Shown here piece by piece: positions 8,463-11,120 of a DNA stretch of 11,120 nucleotides. This DNA is from Acephala macrosclerotiorum. Lineage: Eukaryota > Ascomycota > Leotiomycetes > Helotiales > Mollisiaceae. The DNA lies in NCBI GenBank assembly GCA_014904845.1, contig MU119852.1:4566-15685 (forward strand), given 5' to 3'. A program made the position numbers and the translations under genes. The notes beneath the pieces are model-generated. The model did not search any database, was not told where the DNA came from, and worked only from the letters and a program-made list of their open reading frames with translations. Each line of letters opens with the position of its first letter. Position 1 is the first letter of the stretch.

Positions 8463-9204
8463 ATCGAATATAAATAAAATATAAATTTTATTTATTATTT
8501 ATTAATTATAAAATTAATAAAATTAAAAATAATTATTAAATCGAATTATAATTTTAAATTTTTTTTTTATTAAATTTTATTAAAAATCGTTTTATATATT
8601 TTTTTTAATTTTTAAATAATTTATATTATAATTAATATAAAAAACGTAATAAATTTTTTTTTTAATATTTTTAATAAAATAAAAATAATATAATTAATAT
8701 ACGTTTTCGAATTATTTAATTTTTATAATATTAATTAAATTTAATTTATTTACGAAAATATAAAATAAATATTTTTTAAAAAAAAATTTATTATTAATAT
8801 ATATTTTTAAATATTTATTATTTTAATTTTTTATATAAATAATATACAATCGAATATTTAAATAATATTTAATAATATAATTTTTTTTACGTAAATATTA
8901 ATTTATTTAAAAAATATAAATACGTAAAAAAAAAATTCGAAATAAAAACGTAAATAAAAAATAATATAAATAAAATTAATATTTATTTTGAAATATTTTT
9001 TTAATATTTTATAATATTTATAAAATTAATATTATTATAAAATAAATTATATTTTATATTTTATTAATTATTAAATCGTAATTTAAAACGTAAAATAAAA
9101 ATATATATATATTTTTTTTTTTTATAATTTTAATTAATTATTATTTTTTTTAAAAATATTTAAATTATTCGTATTTTTTATATAAATAATAAATAAATTT
9201 TACG
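8463..9204. other. AT-saturated spacer between inverted-repeat arms
   Basis: No gene or readable protein. Comparing the left half with the reverse complement of the right half gave no match beyond A/T runs, so the palindrome seems to stop at 8462 and 9205. Most C bases are in CpG (TACGTAA, TTCGAA contexts). The spacer could be unique sequence between two inserted elements or the centre of a fold-back element. Confidence 0.6.
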
Positions 9205-10245
9205 TATTTGTCGAAATATATACACGTGTTTATTACGTGTTTTAATTAAAAAAAAACTAATATAAAAATTGAAAATATATTAATATTATTAATTTTAAAT
9301 TTAATTTTTTAAATAATTAATAATTTTTATATTCAATATATAAAAAATTATATATTTTTTCGAAATTTAAAAATATATATTTATTTAATTTTTTTTTAAT
9401 ATTTATTTAATTTTACGAAAAAATATTAAAAAAATTCTACGTAAAAAAATATAAATTCTTTTAATATTTAAAAGTTTTACGTTTTATATTTTTTTTAATA
9501 TTTAAAAATTTTTATATACAATATTAAAAATTTAAAAAAATAATTATTAAAATTTTAATTACGTTTTTTTTAATTTGCGTTTATTATATATAATAAAAAA
9601 ATCGATTATAAAATTTTTTTTTTTAAATTAATAATTAAAACGATAAAAAACGTTATATATTATATTTTTTTTAAAAAATAATAAATTTTTACGTTATTTA
9701 AAACGTATTTAAATTACAATTAATTTAAATTTTTATTTATATTTTATATATAAATAAATTTTTTTTAAATAAATAAATTTAAATAAATTAATTATAAATG
9801 AATTTATTTTATATATATTTAATATATTTAAAAATTTTAAATATAAAAATAATATTTTATAGAATTTTTATAATAAAAATTTTAAAAACTAATAAATAAT
9901 ATATTTTAAAATAATAAATACTTTTTTAATTATTCGATTAAAAAAAAATTTTAAAAAAAAAAAAAACGTTTATATTTCGCGTAAAAAAATAAATTAATAA
10001 ATAAAAATTTTGATATAAAAAAAAATACGAATATATAAATTGATTAAATGAAGAAATTTAATAATAAATAAATAAAAATAATATTTTTAATTTTTGATTT
10101 AATTCGAAAAATTAGTTTAATTATTTCAAATAAATTTTATAAATTAAAATTTAAAATAAATTTATAATAAAAATTTAAATAAAAAATATTTATTATTCGA
10201 TAATTAAATTCGTAAAAAATATACTAAATATTAATTCGAAAAAAC
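9205..10245 (-). repeat. Right arm of large imperfect inverted repeat
   Basis: This is the inverted partner of 7030-8462. It is shorter mainly because it lacks the left arm's segments 7466-7832 and 8200-8325, and it carries about 36 bases (roughly 9690-9725) absent from the left. Near its inner end it keeps CACGTG (9223-9228) and ACGTGT, where the left arm has ATACGTAT, a C-to-T plus G-to-A difference. In other places the left arm is the better-preserved copy (ATCGTACG on the left against ATTATATA here), so both copies were mutated independently. No protein could be read on either strand. Confidence 0.85.
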
Positions 10246-11041
10246 GAAAAAACAATTTTTGAAATTTTAAATATATATTAAAAATTAAAATATTTTTCTC
10301 GTATCGAAAAAAAATTTATTCGTCGATTTGTAAATAAATCAATCAACGAACAAACTTTTTTTTTTTTTACTCGATATATATTTTATTTCGTAGACTTCGT
10401 AAAAACGTTTTTATAAAAAGTTATAAAATTTTCGATTTTAGTAATTTATTTTTATTTTAAATTTCAAATTAAAAACTTTTAATTTAAACGTTTTATAAAC
10501 ATTTGAAATTAATATAATTATTGAAATAATATAATAATTTGAGATTTTATCGAGTAATAAAACTCGATAAATTAATAAGTTTTTTAATATTTAAAATATA
10601 AACGTACTACGAAATTTTATATTGAAAACATTTTTTAGAATTTTTATTTTTTATATTAAATTACTACGATTGATTTAATTAATTGAAATTACTTTTTTTA
10701 GTATATATTTTAAAAAAAAAAATTTTAAAATTGTTTTTTTACGTTTTATTATATAATTTTTATATAATTTTTTTTTTTTTAATAAAATAATTTTTAATTA
10801 TTATTAAAAATATAATAAAATATTTTTCGTATTTTATATTATATTTTATTTTTAATAATTTAATTTTAAATTAATATATTTTAATATTTATTTATTAATT
10901 TAATTTTTTTTATATAATTTATTATTTGTAAATAAATTTTTTTAAATTTTAATATTAATAATATAATAAATTATATAAATAATATTACGTTTTTTAAAAT
11001 TAATAAATTTTTATATTTAATTATATTTAAAATATTATTTG
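10246..11041. other. AT-rich region with one perfect hairpin, no gene
   Basis: The part at 10330-10700 keeps somewhat more C and G than its surroundings, while 10700-11041 is nearly pure A/T. No reading resembles a known protein. A perfect 10-bp hairpin, TTTATCGAGT (10546-10555) with ACTCGATAAA (10562-10571), has a 6-base loop. A 16-base string beginning AATAATTTGAG just before it is shared with about 6220-6235, which may mean related sequence. A weak match of 10250-10340 to the left arm's outer flank is possible. Confidence 0.5.
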
Positions 11042-11042
11042 T

Positions 11043-11117
<75 letters not shown>

Positions 11118-11120
11118 TTT
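11042..11120. repeat. Perfect (TTTA)n microsatellite to window end
   Basis: It contains 79 bases of uninterrupted TTTA tetranucleotide (19 units plus TTT) and runs off the window, so its true length is unknown. Perfection implies recent slippage growth or active maintenance, in contrast with the eroded DNA around it. Having no C or G, it offers nothing for C-to-T mutation to act on. Confidence 0.97.

Noticed and set aside
8463..9204. Continuation of the inverted repeat to a perfect palindrome centre
   Set aside because: Reading both sides inward gives only runs of A and T in common, with surviving CpG sites not lining up.
9800..10240. A faint + strand reading (LFQINF...IYNKNLN...YLLFDN) shared with the minus strand of the left arm
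   Set aside because: The agreement follows automatically from DNA similarity of the arms. No known family was recognised, and stops occur throughout.
1..11120. Mitochondrial or apicoplast-like origin suggested by very high AT
   Set aside because: No rRNA, tRNA or organellar protein is readable, CpG is the main context of surviving C, and a nuclear LTR retrotransposon is present.
6013..11120. CRISPR array, tRNA or rRNA genes
   Set aside because: No regularly spaced repeats with unique spacers, and no segments with the base content or arms needed for structured RNA genes.
6013..11120. Centromere core
   Set aside because: AT-rich, RIP-mutated DNA is found at some fungal centromeres, but also at many dispersed repeat blocks. 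Nothing in the sequence alone separates the two.

Overview
The window looks like an AT-rich heterochromatic block from the nuclear genome of a filamentous ascomycete (Pezizomycotina). It is extremely AT-rich, especially after position 6013, where many 60-base lines hold only 4 to 8 G or C bases. No intact gene of useful length was found. The damage is the type left by repeat-induced point mutation (RIP): C-to-T and G-to-A changes that turn Gln, Arg and Trp codons into stops. The species cannot be named from this sequence.

Region 1 (about 876-5475, + strand) is a dead Ty1/Copia-type LTR retrotransposon. Translated with its stops read through, it gives a full gag-pol in the order gag, zinc knuckle, protease, integrase, reverse transcriptase, RNase H. 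Gag and the start of pol share one frame. A small deletion near 2778-2783 and a one-base change in an A-run at 4415-4422 shift the frame twice. Several catalytic Asp codons now read Asn. The 5' leader (1-875) is unreadable and no 5' LTR was recognised there.

Region 2 (about 5507-6012) is the probable 3' LTR. Its central and 3' parts are much less mutated than the pol gene before it, and they hold two overlapping, mutually exclusive hairpins and an AATAAA.

Region 3 (6013-11040) is an almost pure A/T stretch in which most surviving C lies in CpG. It contains a large imperfect inverted repeat: a left arm at about 7030-8462 and a right arm at about 9205-10245, around a spacer of about 740 bp. 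One block matches at 80 of 81 bases; elsewhere the arms differ mostly by C/T and G/A transitions. The left arm carries a second, less mutated, LTR-like island at about 7700-7860. The window ends in a perfect (TTTA)n microsatellite.

Nothing here appears to encode a working protein. The points of interest are the mutation spectrum, the inverted duplication, the islands that escaped mutation and the LTR hairpins. Family assignments rest on recognising residue patterns by eye; no database search was run.
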